A stretch of DNA of 64,000 nucleotides from Anodontia alba. Its lineage: Eukaryota; Mollusca; Bivalvia; Lucinida; Lucinidae. The translations under genes and the position numbers were made by a program. The DNA lies in NCBI GenBank assembly GCA_964016985.1, contig OZ024825.1, positions 7,129,056-7,193,055 on the forward strand, written 5' to 3'. The notes beneath the pieces were generated by a model. It ran no database searches and was not told where the DNA came from. It was given only the letters and a program-made list of their open reading frames with translations. Each line of letters opens with the position of its first letter. Within the stretch, counting starts at the first letter, position 1. Positions 1 through 11,237 of the stretch are shown piece by piece.

Positions 1-289
1 AGAATGCACGAAAGTTGCCCTCATGCCACACAAATGCAACGAAGGCCCTGATATGCCTACGCTGTCATACAGACTTCCCAGGGCCCTCTCAGCCCGTTTA
101 CATAATCAGTGGATAGGCTCAGAGTACGAACAACCCCCGTCTTATAGATCAGCTGTCAACAGTCACCTGTATGTTAAAGGCTTCAGATCTCATAGAAGAC
201 GAATAAGTGTAGGGGCGGATCCAGAATTATTTCTGAGGGGGGAGGGGGTTCGATTTGATCAAATTCCCTTACTTTCTCTATAGGCCTGA
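1..289. other. Left edge, no gene recognised
   Basis: An 86-codon frame covers much of this stretch but has no recognisable domain or splice context. I see no element boundary before the family B hairpin. Confidence 0.4.
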
Positions 290-356
290 GCAAACAGTGT
301 AGACCCAGATCAGACGCCGCAGAACGCGGCGTCTGATCAAGGTCTACACTGTTTGC
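290..356. repeat. Family B hairpin, copy 1
   Basis: A near-perfect inverted repeat. The arms read GCAAACAGTGTAGACC and its complement, and the inner stem contains CAGACGCCG/CGGCGTCTG. The same core recurs at least fifteen times in the window. It has no coding content and is probably the centre of a miniature foldback transposon. Confidence 0.85.
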
Positions 357-877
357 CACTCATTCAGCAGATTTATAAACATTCATAGGTTGTAAAATAC
401 TCTATCTTGAGTAGAAGTACAAGATAAAAGAAAATAAGGGATGTGGATAATAAGGATATACGGTACCCCACATTTGTCCAAAATTTCCCATGAAAATGAA
501 TTGTCATAGTGAGGTTCGACTTAATCCGTCCCTGAAGTCTAAATTTACCATTCAGGAAACACCTGTCTTAAACAACCACTGTTTGGCTTTCTTTCAGATA
601 CTTGCTTGACACAGGTTTGGTAGTATATTGACCGACAGAGTGGTTACTGATCAGAATGGGTGGATTCGCAGTCTGGTCTTGGCATCTGTCCCTCGCAACT
701 ATCTTAAGGGTCCCTTTCTTCCGTGACACATCACATATGTTTCTTTATCATCTTTTTACAGGTTCTTATCAAATCAGATGTTGGGGTGACATTAAATGTG
801 TGTCATCTCTCAAGAGTGTGCATCTGCACTTAATGCATAAAACTAGATAAGGCGTTTTTATCGTCGAAAAAAGATAT
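357..877. other. Intergenic, nothing recognised
   Basis: AT-rich sequence with no convincing gene, RNA or repeat. A 64-codon frame at 656-850 shows no protein features. Confidence 0.4.
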
Positions 878-1001
878 GATAGTTTTCTTATTTCTCCACG
901 AAAATATAATTATATTGTGGGTACTCATTAGCAGTGCATTGGCAAGGCACTCCTAACGAGAACCCTGAACATATGTTTCCCGGGAGAAATAAGAAAACTA
1001 T
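878..1001. repeat. Foldback element J1 with GTACTC-type core
   Basis: Outer arms TAGTTTTCTTATTTCTCC and its complement enclose a shorter inner inverted repeat (GTGGGTACTCATTAG against CTAACGAGAACCC). The inner core resembles the family A hairpin, but the outer arms differ. Confidence 0.65.
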
Positions 1002-1039
1002 TTACATGTAACTTGTACACCCCACTCTCTGCTAAACGA

Positions 1040-1150
1040 GTATCAATGGAGAGCAAATGCCTAGATGGGACCGCGAAAGTGCGGGATGAACCTGAATCTG
1101 TACATTTTGCGCATGCTTTAAACCACATTTTTGCTTGGCGTGGCCCAACT
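1040..1150. repeat. Family C element fragment
   Basis: It shares 'ATGGAGAGCAAA', 'TTTTGCGCATGC' and a 'GCTTGGCGTGGCCC' end with the longer family C copy at 1366-1602. It is about half of an element. Confidence 0.5.
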
Positions 1151-1365
1151 ATAAATGCAGTTACCCAGGAGGAACCAAGTTCAAGGGAGTGTAAATTGTG
1201 ATTATCATTGAATTCCCTAAGGATGAAATAATAACAATATAAAAAGTATGTACGGGGTGACGTTATACGGCCGCCACACAGCAAAACACAACAGCAATGA
1301 CATGTAGATACATTTATATACTGTGAATGAAAACGCATTTCCTCATGTTAATAAATGAAGATATA

Positions 1366-1602
1366 GGCCGTGTCACACGATAACGTGTCTTCGGGCATAT
1401 GTGGACAACGAAGGCCCAGATCAGCCTGCGCATCCGCGCAGTCTGATCAGAGCCTTCGTTGTCCACAAACAGACTCATTGGATACTATAGAATGTTTCAA
1501 TGGAGAGCAAAGGCCCACATGAGATTTTGTGCATGTGCAGTATGATGTGAATTCGCACACTTTGCGCATGCGCGAAAACACTTTTTCGCTTGACGCAGCT
1601 AA
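1366..1602. repeat. Family C foldback element, copy 1
   Basis: It begins GGCCGTGTCA and ends TTTTTCGCTTGACGCAGC, so the ends are diverged inverted repeats. Inside is a GC-rich hairpin (GAAGGCCCAGATCAGCCTGC with its complement), then a CAATGGAGAGCAAAGGCCC block. The right end lies about 40 bp before the opine dehydrogenase 1 ATG. Confidence 0.7.
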
Positions 1603-1619
1603 GGTAAAATAAGCTATAC

Positions 1620-1635
1620 TTTCTTGCACTTCAGC
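1620..1635 (+). promoter_or_regulatory. Likely 3' splice site before opine dehydrogenase 1
   Basis: A pyrimidine-rich run ending CAG, seven bases before the ATG (next exon base 1636). The paralog at 31560 has an equivalent site. No donor exon was identified. Confidence 0.5.
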
Positions 1636-1641
1636 TTGATC

Positions 1642-2862
1642 ATGGCGAAACCTCTGAAAGTGTGCGTCTGCGGCGGTGGAAATGGAGCGCACGTGATGGC
1701 AGGACTGGCAGCCTCGAGACCGGATACGGAAGTAAACGTTCTCACACTATTTCAAGATGAGGCGGAAAGGTGGAGCAAAGCCATTGAAAACAGTGATATG
1801 ATAATTAAAGTGACTAAAGATGAAACAACGAGTGAAGTAAAGTCCAAACCAGCCGTGGTGTCAAAAGACCCGGCCACCGTGATTCCAGGGAGTGATATAC
1901 TCATTCTTGTCGTTCCAGCCTTCGCTCACGAGGACTATTTAAAGGCTGTAGCACCTCACATAGACAAGAAAACTGTGATCGTTGGTCTGCCGGGACAGCC
2001 TGGCTTCGAATATCAGTGCATGAGCATCTTGGGAGAAATATCCTCTCAGATAACTATAATGTCATTCGAAACTCTTCCATGGGCGTGTAGAATTACGGAA
2101 TTTGGATTGAAAGTTGATGTTCTAGGAACAAAGAAATTTTTAGCCGGTTCTATCTTACGCGGAAAGGCCATTCCAAGAAAACCACCGCTGATGAGCTTGC
2201 AGGTTCTGCATGGATTCGAGCCAAGTCTACAGCAGACTAAGCATTTCCTAGTAATTCTCTTCATGTCGTACTCCTTTGTTCATCCAGCAATTCTGTACGG
2301 ACGCTGGAAGGACTGGGATAAGAAACCTTTAGACGAGGAACCGCTCTTTTATCAAGGCATCGACGAAGCAACAGCCAAAATGCTTGAAACTTGCAGCCAG
2401 GAGTATCTAGATGTAGCGCATGCCATAACCGCCCAGAAGCCGGAGGTCGACCTAAGTGAATTATTAGATCTTTTCAACTGGTATTTGACCTACTACAAGG
2501 AAGATATTGAAGATGCTACAAGCCTACTACAGGCCATTCGCACAAACAAGTCATACAAAGGGCTAATCCATCCAATGAAAAAAGAAAAAGGTAAATATGT
2601 ACCGAACTTCAGTAATAGATATTTAACGGAGGATGTACCAATGGGTATGGTAGTTTTTAAAGGAGTTGCTGAAATTGTTGGTATTGAAACGCCTACATGT
2701 GACATGCTTTTAGAATGGGGACAAGAGAAAACAGGGAAGAAATATCTTATAGATGGAAAATTGACGGGTGCAGATGTGAAAGATACGAGATGTCCACAGA
2801 CATACGAATTAACAACACTGGAAGAAGTACTAACAGGGAGGAAAAACGGAAACAACGAATAA
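1642..2862 (+). CDS. Opine dehydrogenase 1
   Basis: NAD(H)-dependent opine dehydrogenase. Members of this family reductively condense pyruvate with an amino acid, reoxidising NADH in cytosol during hypoxia or muscle work. The 406-residue frame is close to the roughly 400 residues of scallop octopine dehydrogenase. Residues 10-16 (CGGGNGAH) form the glycine-rich dinucleotide loop; VVPAFAHEDY and VIVGLPGQPGFE follow in the Rossmann domain. In the C-terminal domain, His214 (in HPAILYGRW), Arg326 and Asp331 (in RYLTEDVP) keep the spacing I recall for the catalytic and binding residues His212, Arg324 and Asp329 of Pecten. ATG 1642 is chosen because the upstream frame has only a TTG and because CTTTCTTGCACTTCAG ending at 1635 looks like a splice acceptor, implying a 5' UTR intron. 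The coding exon is unbroken. The amino-acid partner (arginine, taurine, glycine or alanine) cannot be told from sequence. Confidence 0.93.
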   Translation: MAKPLKVCVCGGGNGAHVMAGLAASRPDTEVNVLTLFQDEAERWSKAIENSDMIIKVTKDETTSEVKSKPAVVSKDPATVIPGSDILILVVPAFAHEDYLKAVAPHIDKKTVIVGLPGQPGFEYQCMSILGEISSQITIMSFETLPWACRITEFGLKVDVLGTKKFLAGSILRGKAIPRKPPLMSLQVLHGFEPSLQQTKHFLVILFMSYSFVHPAILYGRWKDWDKKPLDEEPLFYQGIDEATAKMLETCSQEYLDVAHAITAQKPEVDLSELLDLFNWYLTYYKEDIEDATSLLQAIRTNKSYKGLIHPMKKEKGKYVPNFSNRYLTEDVPMGMVVFKGVAEIVGIETPTCDMLLEWGQEKTGKKYLIDGKLTGADVKDTRCPQTYELTTLEEVLTGRKNGNNE

Positions 2863-2966
2863 CTCATTCTCCTTATTAACCTTAAATCGCGACAGTCCAG
2901 CATGTGAAAGTGGATTCAGATAGGCGACCAGAGGACTTGTTAAAGAGGGATTGATAATAATTCTGT

Positions 2967-3487
2967 GCCCAGTTGTTCAAAGCATCGTTAGCTTAACGAA
3001 CCCGTTAGTAGTCAAAATGTTAACTGTGCTAGTAAGTATAATATCTAATTCACAGGTAATTTTGCTAAAACCAATATGAGTAGCTTTTGCAAATGCAAAG
3101 ATACTCACATTTGTTTCAACAAAAATATTAACATGTATGCCATATTTAATGATCAAAGTTTGAGCGATATGTTAACTAACGACATACATTACGAAAACAC
3201 GCCTATTCAAATATACTGAAAATATTACCACCTAAAAATAAAAATTTTCAGATAAAAAATTCTCATATTTTTCATATTTCTGCTCAAAACATAGATTGTG
3301 GGTACTCGTTAGAACCGCCTCGACGAGGCGGTTCTAACGAGTACCCACAATCTATGTTTTTGAGCAGAAATAAGAAAAAAAAAGTTTACCCATGTAAACC
3401 CCAGTTTTACTATAAAAAGTGGGGTTTAAAGGGGTCAAAATTATATAGGCATGTTTTTGTGATGGTTTGTTTTGAACAACTGGGCCC
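2967..3487. mobile_element. Family G MITE, copy 1, split by a family A element
   Basis: Termini GCCCAGTTGTTCAAA and TTTGAACAACTGGGCCC are inverted repeats, and GAGTAGCTTTTGCAAATGC marks the middle. The right arm is interrupted at 3187-3464 by a complete family A element. Intact relatives lie at 53691 and 63214. Confidence 0.8.
3187..3464 (+). mobile_element. Family A MITE, copy 1
   Basis: Ends CATTACGAAAACA and TGTTTTTGTGATG are inverted. The centre is a 66-bp palindrome (ATAGATTGTGGGTACTCG arms around GCCTCGACGAGGC). It is followed by a smaller hairpin, CCCCAGTTTTACT/AGTGGGGTTTAA. No coding capacity. It is inserted in family G copy 1. Confidence 0.88.
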
Positions 3488-4699
3488 TGGATTAAGTTTC
3501 TCCAGTTCTCCATTAAAACTATACTTTTTGGATATTCACACAATGTATGTTTTTGTGGATTCAAACACTATCTTAGAATTATACCAAGCCATCTTATCAC
3601 TATCTACTCTGACTGCCATGTTTGAACACCATTCCTATCTGAACTGATGTACATGTCCAAATTCAAAACTGAAGAATCCATTTAAGATAGAGCGTTCTAA
3701 ATTTAAAGTTATAGCATCCCATCAGATAATAATACCATTTAGAAGAAATGAAAACTTGATTCTGTGATAAATGTATCTCTACTCAAAGTAGGGCTATACT
3801 TAAATGAAATAATTTGTCCCCGCCCCTCTTCTCCCAAAGCACAGTCTTTTAGAGTAGCTAAACATTGAGAAGAGAAGCAAATATGTTCTGTCAGTGTGAT
3901 AGCCTTTGGGGACACAGGCATTCACCTGAAAGGAAATGGTTAATTAATGAAGATCTGAATTAGTACACACGGCGACAGATAACTATTATTTTGTTTTATC
4001 TCCATGAAACTGCATCAGGCGACATGATGTGTTCTGGGCAACTGTCATTGTCATCATCTTGCTATGGCTTCTTATGAAATGAGACGCCATAACATGTTTT
4101 GGTGGAGAAACAGGAAAATGCTAGTATTGCGATTTCTCAGTGACAATTCTTTCTTCTTTGATTTTAGACACTTTCACTGTTGTACGAATGAAAAACAGAA
4201 AAGTAAACAATGTAAATCCTAAAAAGATTATTCATTTCGCACATAAGGTAGAACGTTGATAACATATAAAAAACCAGATGATTTGTGTCCTGATCAATGG
4301 AATTGTTTCAGTAACACATACACTCACGTTTTTAAGTGTACCATAGTGTTGTTACTGAATTAGCGTATATTACTGTATTGATACTTAATTATACTCGTAC
4401 TGGCCTGTCGTTTTGCCCTTAAAATGTAATTTTCATTAGAATACGTCCACTGTAAACTTTAAGCATGACAGTCAGAATGTCATACAGCAAGTCGCTCACG
4501 TGTACAGGTAATGTAATATCTGTTCAGGGGACCTTCAGATGGGGTTCGGAGATTTAGTCAAGCCCCGCTTTGACTCAAAATTTCATTTTCATGGGAAATT
4601 TGGAATTCATTTGATAAATTTGGGGCACTTTTCTTTATACTTCTCTTTAAAACGTCCATTTTACTACCTGTGAATGTGTGTTAAATTGCTGGGTGAGTG
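3488..4699. other. Intergenic, nothing recognised
   Basis: AT-rich DNA. Frames at 3354-3647 and 3739-3921 have no protein-family features and partly read through repeats. Confidence 0.4.
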
Positions 4700-4756
4700 G
4701 CAAACAGTGTAGACCCTGATCAGACGCGATGTCTGATCTGGGTCTACACTGTTTTC
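4700..4756. repeat. Family B hairpin, copy 2
   Basis: GCAAACAGTGTAGACCCTGAT against ATCTGGGTCTACACTGTTTT. The stem tip is shortened relative to copy 1. Confidence 0.8.
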
Positions 4757-5215
4757 CAAGAACACGTAGAGTAAGTAGGGTAATATGATTTTATTCGAAC
4801 ACCCTCAGAAATCCTCCTAGATCTGCCTCTGTGTATTAATGCAGTAAATGTATACTTATAAATATTAGAATCTAAAGGTCAAAGCGACAGGTCAATTTGA
4901 TCTGCCTGTAACGTGCATTACAGTGTTGTGTAGGCCGTCAAAACTGACCTTTCGTTTTCACCTTTCATTATGATATTTATAACCGCACCTTTACTGCGTA
5001 AATAGATCATTACCTATGAATAGGTATAAATATAACCTTGTCCGATGACCTGTGTCTTCTGATTTCAATTTTCTGTTTGACGAAATACAGCTGGGTCCCA
5101 GAAGCATCAGGTCACCAGACGAGGTTATATTTTACCTATAACTGTCCCATATGGAACACAGGAAGTTTCTGACTGCCATACCTAAATCACACAGTGGATG
5201 TATCCTTACGAATAT

Positions 5216-5323
5216 CCCAGCTAGCATTCTTTATAAATCTATAGCTGGCCGTTATCGGCCCGTCAGCTACCCTGACGGGCCGATAACGGCCCGCTATAGA
5301 TTTATAAAGAATGCTTACTGGGA
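5216..5323. mobile_element. Family P palindromic MITE, copy 1
   Basis: A 108-bp palindrome from CCCAGCTAGCATTCTTTAT to its near complement ending TTACTGGG. The stem contains GGCCGTTATCGGCCCGTCAG. It is flanked on both sides by AT (5214-5215 and 5324-5325), a 2-bp target duplication. Confidence 0.9.
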
Positions 5324-5486
5324 TCAAATGTCAAGGACAAAGCGACAAGTCTATCTGGTTGACGTATTTAATTAACGTGTGTGTGTTTCTTAATTATAAC
5401 GTGCTTGTGCTTATTTTGGCGAATTAATACATCACTACGAAAGAGCTCTATAAGCTGACATTTTTGTTTCCCCTTTTCATAGAAAC

Positions 5487-7463
5487 CCCAGCTAACAAAA
5501 AAAGAAAAATAAAACGTTGGGAAAACGTTAGCGCAACGTTATATTTTGGTTGTGAAAACGTTGTGATTTAGCGTTCATGTGAGTACAACCTTTTGAGAGC
5601 TTTTCTAAAACCTCTGCAACCTTTAAATGTCAGACCTGCAAGCAGCCACAAAGGATAACAATTATGATTCAGATGATCTACTTTTAATACGTAGTAGGTG
5701 CAAAATCTTTGTCAAACCTTTGTTTACTTTGATTTAAGCTTCAACTTCCATGATGCACTTCGTCGCTGTCAGTATTTACAAGCTCTTCAATACTTGTATA
5801 GGCTTTCGAAATATTATTAAGACAGAAAACTACTGGGATCAGTACTCTTCAGGTAAGTTTGTCATGAGGATCGTTTTAAAATAAATCCACATCGCCCAAA
5901 CTAACCTGCATGAGGATCGACAGAGGCAAGAATGCAAACATCTGGACATGTAACTGAAACAATAGCTGATAGAACTGTTGAGTGTGAAGATTGAGATGAC
6001 CAAAAGAAGCCATTCACTTCTTGTGACAATCTTTTAGGATGAAAACTGTATTAATTTTACGCAAAGAAACGCTGAAAGTTGGCCAGTGGATACTCCATAA
6101 GCTATAGCCTATAACTATGGCAAATGCAAACAATTAATATAAATAAAACATATAGCGAAATACTAGATTTTTTTATTCCATTCTAAGAACATCAAAAATT
6201 TCACTAATCTGTATCGGAGTCTTGCCGGCAATCAGCACCCTCTGCAACCTGAAAAAGGAAAACATGGTACATTACATATCATAAACATCATGAAAAAACT
6301 TAAACGGGCAAAAAGTCCTACCTATAATAAGCAAGCCTCTAATTGTTTATAACTGAAATTGGCTGGCTGAAGGCAGGTACTTGTTTAATGTAGGTAAATT
6401 TTAGTGTATTTGCCATTTTGGGGGAAATGATGACGTTTGCCTAATAGAGTTGACCACTAAACTAATAAAAAATAATAAATGATGTTGCTTTAACGTTTCA
6501 GAAACGTTGTAAAAACGTTGGTGTGCGACAAACAATTTGAAAATAATTTAACGTTTCAGAAACGTGAAAACGTTGGTGTGCGACAAACAATTTGGACATA
6601 ATTTTAAGTAACTTCTGACATTTATTTTGTAACAAGCAACTCAATTGCAACAGACTTAACATGCTTTAACCAAGCATGCTTCTCTCTACGAACATATATT
6701 ATATAGCCATGCATATTTTTGAATGGCGCCTTTTTTAAAAGTCTAAAAACATATGTCAGTAGAAAATGTCAAGCAAGCATGCGGTTATTCCATCAGTATT
6801 TTATACATACAACGGGAAACATTACAGATGCTTGATCTAAAGATTACCTTATTTGTTGTTTGAAGCTGCAAGAGTAGAATTAACACTCGAATTATTCTCG
6901 TATCTAAGCTCGTATCGGACTTCTTTGTTCTTTATCCCGAATTAGCGAATTGGCGGAAAAGACAGTGGAGTTGTTGGATCAGAGTTTCGTTTAAACATTT
7001 TCTTTATATATAATATATATTTTTTTCAGCTAAATATTTGATGATTATAGCATGTTAAATGTACAATAATCAGCAGAAAAAGCAACCACTGACACTGACA
7101 AAACTCTGCCAAAACAACAGTAAACTGGAATACGAAACTGCGCACGAAAGTTCATACTAAATATTGTAACGAAACGTTTTAAAAACGTTATCAAGAGACC
7201 TAAAGAAAATTTCAAATCATAAAACATCATAAATCATTGCAAAGTATCTATACAAAAATTTTGAATTTGACAGCATATGTCAGATATGTGTTTCGATTAT
7301 GTTGACAATCAAACGTTACAACAACTTTTGCCTATGGTTGGTTTCAACGTAACCTTTCTGCAACATTGCAAACGTCATGGTAAGGTTTAAGTTATGTTGG
7401 GTTGCAACCAAACCTACATACAACCAAATGCTAACGTTGTGTTAACGTTTTCTGTTAGCTGGG
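5487..7463. mobile_element. Long CCCAGC/AACGTT element L1
   Basis: Begins CCCAGCTAACAAAA and ends TTCTGTTAGCTGGG, flanked by AC on both sides (5485-5486, 7464-7465). Both ends and the middle are studded with AACGTT and ACGTT words. The block around 6496-6595 is an imperfect tandem duplication (AACGTTTCAGAAACGT ... GTGTGCGACAAACAATTTG twice). It has no transposase frame, so it is non-autonomous. It shares termini with families E and P and with element L2. Confidence 0.82.
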
Positions 7464-7497
7464 ACCATTCATTCCAACAGACAATAATTTGCTCCAC

Positions 7498-7567
7498 CCC
7501 CACCCCCCCCCCCCTTACACACACACCACACACACACTCCGCCCCCCACCCCCCCCCCCCTCCCCCA
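7498..7567. repeat. C-rich and CA-rich low-complexity tract
   Basis: Runs of C interrupted by ACACAC units just right of element L1. The overlapping proline/histidine and glycine-rich frames are artefacts of composition. Confidence 0.9.
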
Positions 7568-7687
7568 AACACAACCGTAACCGGTATACCTAACAAAGGG
7601 GCTTCAATCTAGGGAGAAAATTCTTTCCTGTAAGTATAGCCCTTCCCCCTACCCTTTGAGGATGTACCGTAGGGCAGACAGGCCTGA

Positions 7688-7755
7688 GCAAACAGTGTAG
7701 AGCCATGTCAGATGCCACAGAACGCGGCATTTTTTTTAGGGTCTATAATGTTCGC
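7688..7755. repeat. Family B hairpin, copy 3, degenerate
   Basis: The left arm GCAAACAGTGTAGAGCC is good. The right arm is eroded by an eight-base T run and substitutions. Confidence 0.6.
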
Positions 7756-8555
7756 CACTCTCCCAATAGTATTAGAAACAGCAACAAGTTGTGAAATGGA
7801 GTTGTTCAAATTCAAAAGGAGTTACGGTGACTCAATATTTGGGGTATATATGGTACTTCTGTCAGTTTTAAAATGATTTCAGATAACTGACTCCTCCGCA
7901 GAACTAGCTGACAATCCATGAAAGCAAAGGCACCAGTGAAACTCTAACGGTAACGGGCTAATATCAAAACTTTTTTCAGCATTTTCATAAAATACCGTTA
8001 TAAATACAACGTGCAAGAAAACTTAAAAACCGTGTTGCTTCACTTATATTAACAATCTTATATGTAGTGGAACCAGCAAGGAACCGTACAAATCGGCAGA
8101 AAATGATATTATTGCATGGAAAGCAGTGCCGTACTCTGTTAACAGGCGTGTATTAACCGGCGAACAGACATATATTAAGGAAATTCTGCACGTTAATGCA
8201 CGGCTGCGCAACTTTCAATATACTTATATCTGGGCCACCGAATTAATCCGCTACGTTATGATATTTGAAAACGATCGGCTGTCGTCATGAGTTGTTGGCC
8301 CCGAAACGAGCATAGTCGGTGGAAATTGCGTTCGTGAGACACCGGAGAAACGGCGAAACCAAATAGTGCAAGACAAAACGCGAAATGTAGCAAATGTTTT
8401 TATTTTTATGCAATAATATCGATCGAATATAGATTTTCAATACATTCACATTCGCCAGATCCCTCGGAAGGTGAAACCCAAGGCCTGCGGAGCACATAGT
8501 AAAATATTCCGTCGGGCATAGCAAAAAATCTAACGCCTGTGTGTGTTATGAAGTT

Positions 8556-8835
8556 CATTACGAAAACATGCCTATTCGAATATACTGAAAATTTTGCCAC
8601 CATAAAAATGAAAATTTTCAGATAAAAAATTCTGATATTTTTCATATTAATGCTCAAAACATATATTGTAGGTACTCGCTAGAACCGCCTCGAAGAGGCG
8701 GTTCTAACGAGTACCCACAATCTATGATTTTGAACAGAAATAAGAAAAATAATGTATACCCCTTAAAACCCCAGTTTTACTATATAAAAGTGGGGTTTAA
8801 GGGGATCAAAATTATATAGGCGTGTTTTCGTGATG
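8556..8835 (+). mobile_element. Family A MITE, copy 2
   Basis: Full-length copy with CATTACGAAAACATGCC at the left and GTGTTTTCGTGATG at the right. The central hairpin is intact with tip GCCTCGAAGAGGC. Confidence 0.88.
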
Positions 8836-8969
8836 TGTGTTTGTTTTTCTGTCTGGACTTTCAGATGACAAAGAAAAAAGTAATTCGGAGGTCTGCGACA
8901 TTTTTCACAAAATCGAATTTCGTCTGGCGCTTCACTCATAAGAGGTAATTTATTAAAATTTTATCATGC

Positions 8970-9215
8970 AAAACCTTCTGAGGTAAATCTATATACATCA
9001 ATTGTTTTGTTCTATTTAGTGGTATACAAAATATAGGCGTATTTTATTTTTTTTCTTATTGTGAAACATCTGTACTATTTTTGAAGGTTTGTCATGTAAA
9101 ACCTTCAGAAGTCATTCTATAGACACCAACCGTTTTGTTCTATTTAGTGGTTTACAAAATATAGGCATATTTTATTTTTTTCCTATAGTAAAACATCTGT
9201 ACTATTTTGATGTCT
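8970..9215. repeat. Tandem duplication of about 124 bp
   Basis: Two adjacent copies share AAACCTTC, TTTTGTTCTATTTAGTGG, ACAAAATATAGGC and AACATCTGTACTATTTT. It is not coding. Confidence 0.75.
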
Positions 9216-9394
9216 GAATTTGGCATGGCGACTGGCTTCATTGTATAGAATCGGCGAACGCCCAGTTTACACTGAAATGGCGTGCCTCAGCCTCGATGGT
9301 GGTTGTTTTCATTCCTGGATTTACCAGACAAAAAAAGTATTGCTTCTTGTATGATAGTTTCATGGCATAAAATAAATCAAAACACTGACAGCAC

Positions 9395-9757
9395 TGGTTG
9401 GTCGATTGTCTCTGAGTGTAGGCTGAGAAAATGGTCCTGAACGGAGACGTAAGACTGTTTCATTTAATCCCTAACTTCCTGTAAATTAGGCAAACAGTGG
9501 ACAACCTGATCAGACACCGCGTTCTGTGGCGTCTGATATGTATCTGCTCTGTTCGCCAATGTCCCAGTCCAGGTTTTACAGATATCCCTCTTTACACTGG
9601 ACTCTAACGTCACAGCCTCAAGAAAAGCGCGGCTATAAATAACCGCTACCTGGATTTCGGCTAACGAGCGGTGTGATTACCTTGATCAATAATAATCACG
9701 AGGACAACTACCTTAAGGAAATTTTTGGTTTTGGGTACAATCGACCCAAAAACTGAC
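9395..9757. repeat. Duplicated block, left copy
   Basis: It matches 12441-12885 in the same orientation: TCTCTGAGTGTAGGCTGAGA, a family B hairpin, GACAACTACCTTAAGG and CAATCGACCCAAAAACT occur in the same order. It lacks the SINE tail found in the right copy. Confidence 0.8.
9490..9557. repeat. Family B hairpin, copy 4
   Basis: GCAAACAGTGGACAACC arm with CACCGCGTTCTGTGGCG in the stem. It lies inside the 9395-9757 duplicated block. Confidence 0.75.
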
Positions 9758-9789
9758 TATTTTGAAAATTAGTGTAATAGTTGGACTGT

Positions 9790-11020
9790 TTAGCTCACCC
9801 CGAGCACAACGTGATCGCCCTGTGCCCGGCGTCCGGCGGCATGCGTCGTGCGTCGTCTACAATTTGCTTCAAATGACATCTCCTTCGTAACCACTGGGCG
9901 TATTTCAACCAAAGTTGATAGGATTGTTCCTTTGGAGGTCCTCTACCAAAACTGCTCAAATCGTTCCGCTTCGCTGCACAAAATTGCCCCAAAGTTAAAA
10001 ATTAAAAAAAAAAAAAAAAACCTTTTAAAAGATTTCAAAATAATATCACAGAAATGTTTCCTTGGTGACCCTCTACCAAAATTGCTAAATGGTTCCGCTC
10101 CGCTGAATAAAATGGCCGCCAAAACTAAAAACTTTTAAACGACATCTCCTAGGCCAGTGGCCCGATTTCAAAATAATTTCACAGAAATGTTCCTGGGGTG
10201 ACCCTCTTCCTAAATTGCTAAAATGGTTCCGCTCCGCTGAACAAAATGGCCGCCAGACTATAAATAGAAAAAAAAAACTTTTAAACGACATCTCTTCCTA
10301 GGCTAATGACCCGATTTCAAAATAATGGCTATTTTGAAAATTAGTGTAACAGTTTGAATTTTTAGCTCACCCCGAGCACAGTACAACGTGCTCGGGGTGA
10401 GCTATTGTGATCGCCCTGTGTCCGGCGTCCGTCCTGCGTCGTCTACAATTTGCTTTAAATGACATCTCCTCCGTAACTACTAGACAGATTTCAACCAAAG
10501 TTGATAGGATTGTTCCTTTGGAGGTCCTCTACCTTGCCCAAATCGTTCCGCTCCGCTGAACAAAGTGGCCGCCAGAGCTAAAAATAGAAAAAAAAAAAAA
10601 CAAAGAAAAAAAAAACATTTAAACGACATCTCCTCCTAGGCCAATGGCCCGATTTCAAAATAATTTGACAGATATGTTTCTTTGGTGACCCTCTAACATA
10701 ATTGCTAAACTGGTCCGGCTCCGCTGAACAAAACGGCCAGCAGGGCTAAAAATAGAAACACTTTTAAACGACATCTCCTCCTAGGCCAGTGGCCCGATTT
10801 CAAAGTAATTTCACAGATATGTTCCTTTGGTGACCCTCTACCAAAATTGCTAAACTGGTTCTGCTCCGCTGAATAAAATGGCCGCCAGAGCTAAACATAG
10901 AAAAAAAAACTTAAAACGACATCGCCCCTTAGGCCAATGGCTTTATTTCAAAATAATTTCACAGAACTGTTCCTTCGGTGACCCTCTATCCAAATTACTA
11001 AAATGGTTCTTTTTTTTATT
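9790..11020. repeat. Array T1, units of about 150-165 bp
   Basis: Repeated units carry CGACATCTCCTCCTAGGCCA, CCCGATTTCAAAATAATTTC, GGTGACCCTCTACC and GGTTCCGCTCCGCTGAA, then an A-rich stretch. AGCTCACCCCGAGCAC starts the array and recurs as a hairpin near 10364-10404. A GTCCGGCGTCC-like block follows each. The small frames here are repeat shadows. Confidence 0.8.
10364..10404. repeat. AGCTCACC hairpin inside array T1
   Basis: AGCTCACCCCGAGCAC faces GTGCTCGGGGTGAGCT across a short loop. The two sides are exact complements. Confidence 0.85.
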
Positions 11021-11237
11021 GGACGCTAGGCTTTAATGGGTTGATAACGTAATGTCAAGATAAGATATGTCTTTGCTCATACGGCGTCCGCACATACCAG
11101 CTAATGACAGTTTAGGCAGAGGAAGTACAGAACACCATCTGGTTTTGTGTTTTTGTAACTTGAAAATTTTGGAAGCGCCGTTTTTACCGTCTTCAAACAT
11201 ATTTAATTTACAGTGACAGGACTGACTGACTACCATT

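Noticed and set aside
928..1338. A 136-codon minus-strand frame
   Set aside because: It overlaps J1 and a family C fragment and has no recognisable motif.
2493..2903. A 136-codon minus-strand frame
   Set aside because: It is the antisense shadow of opine dehydrogenase 1.
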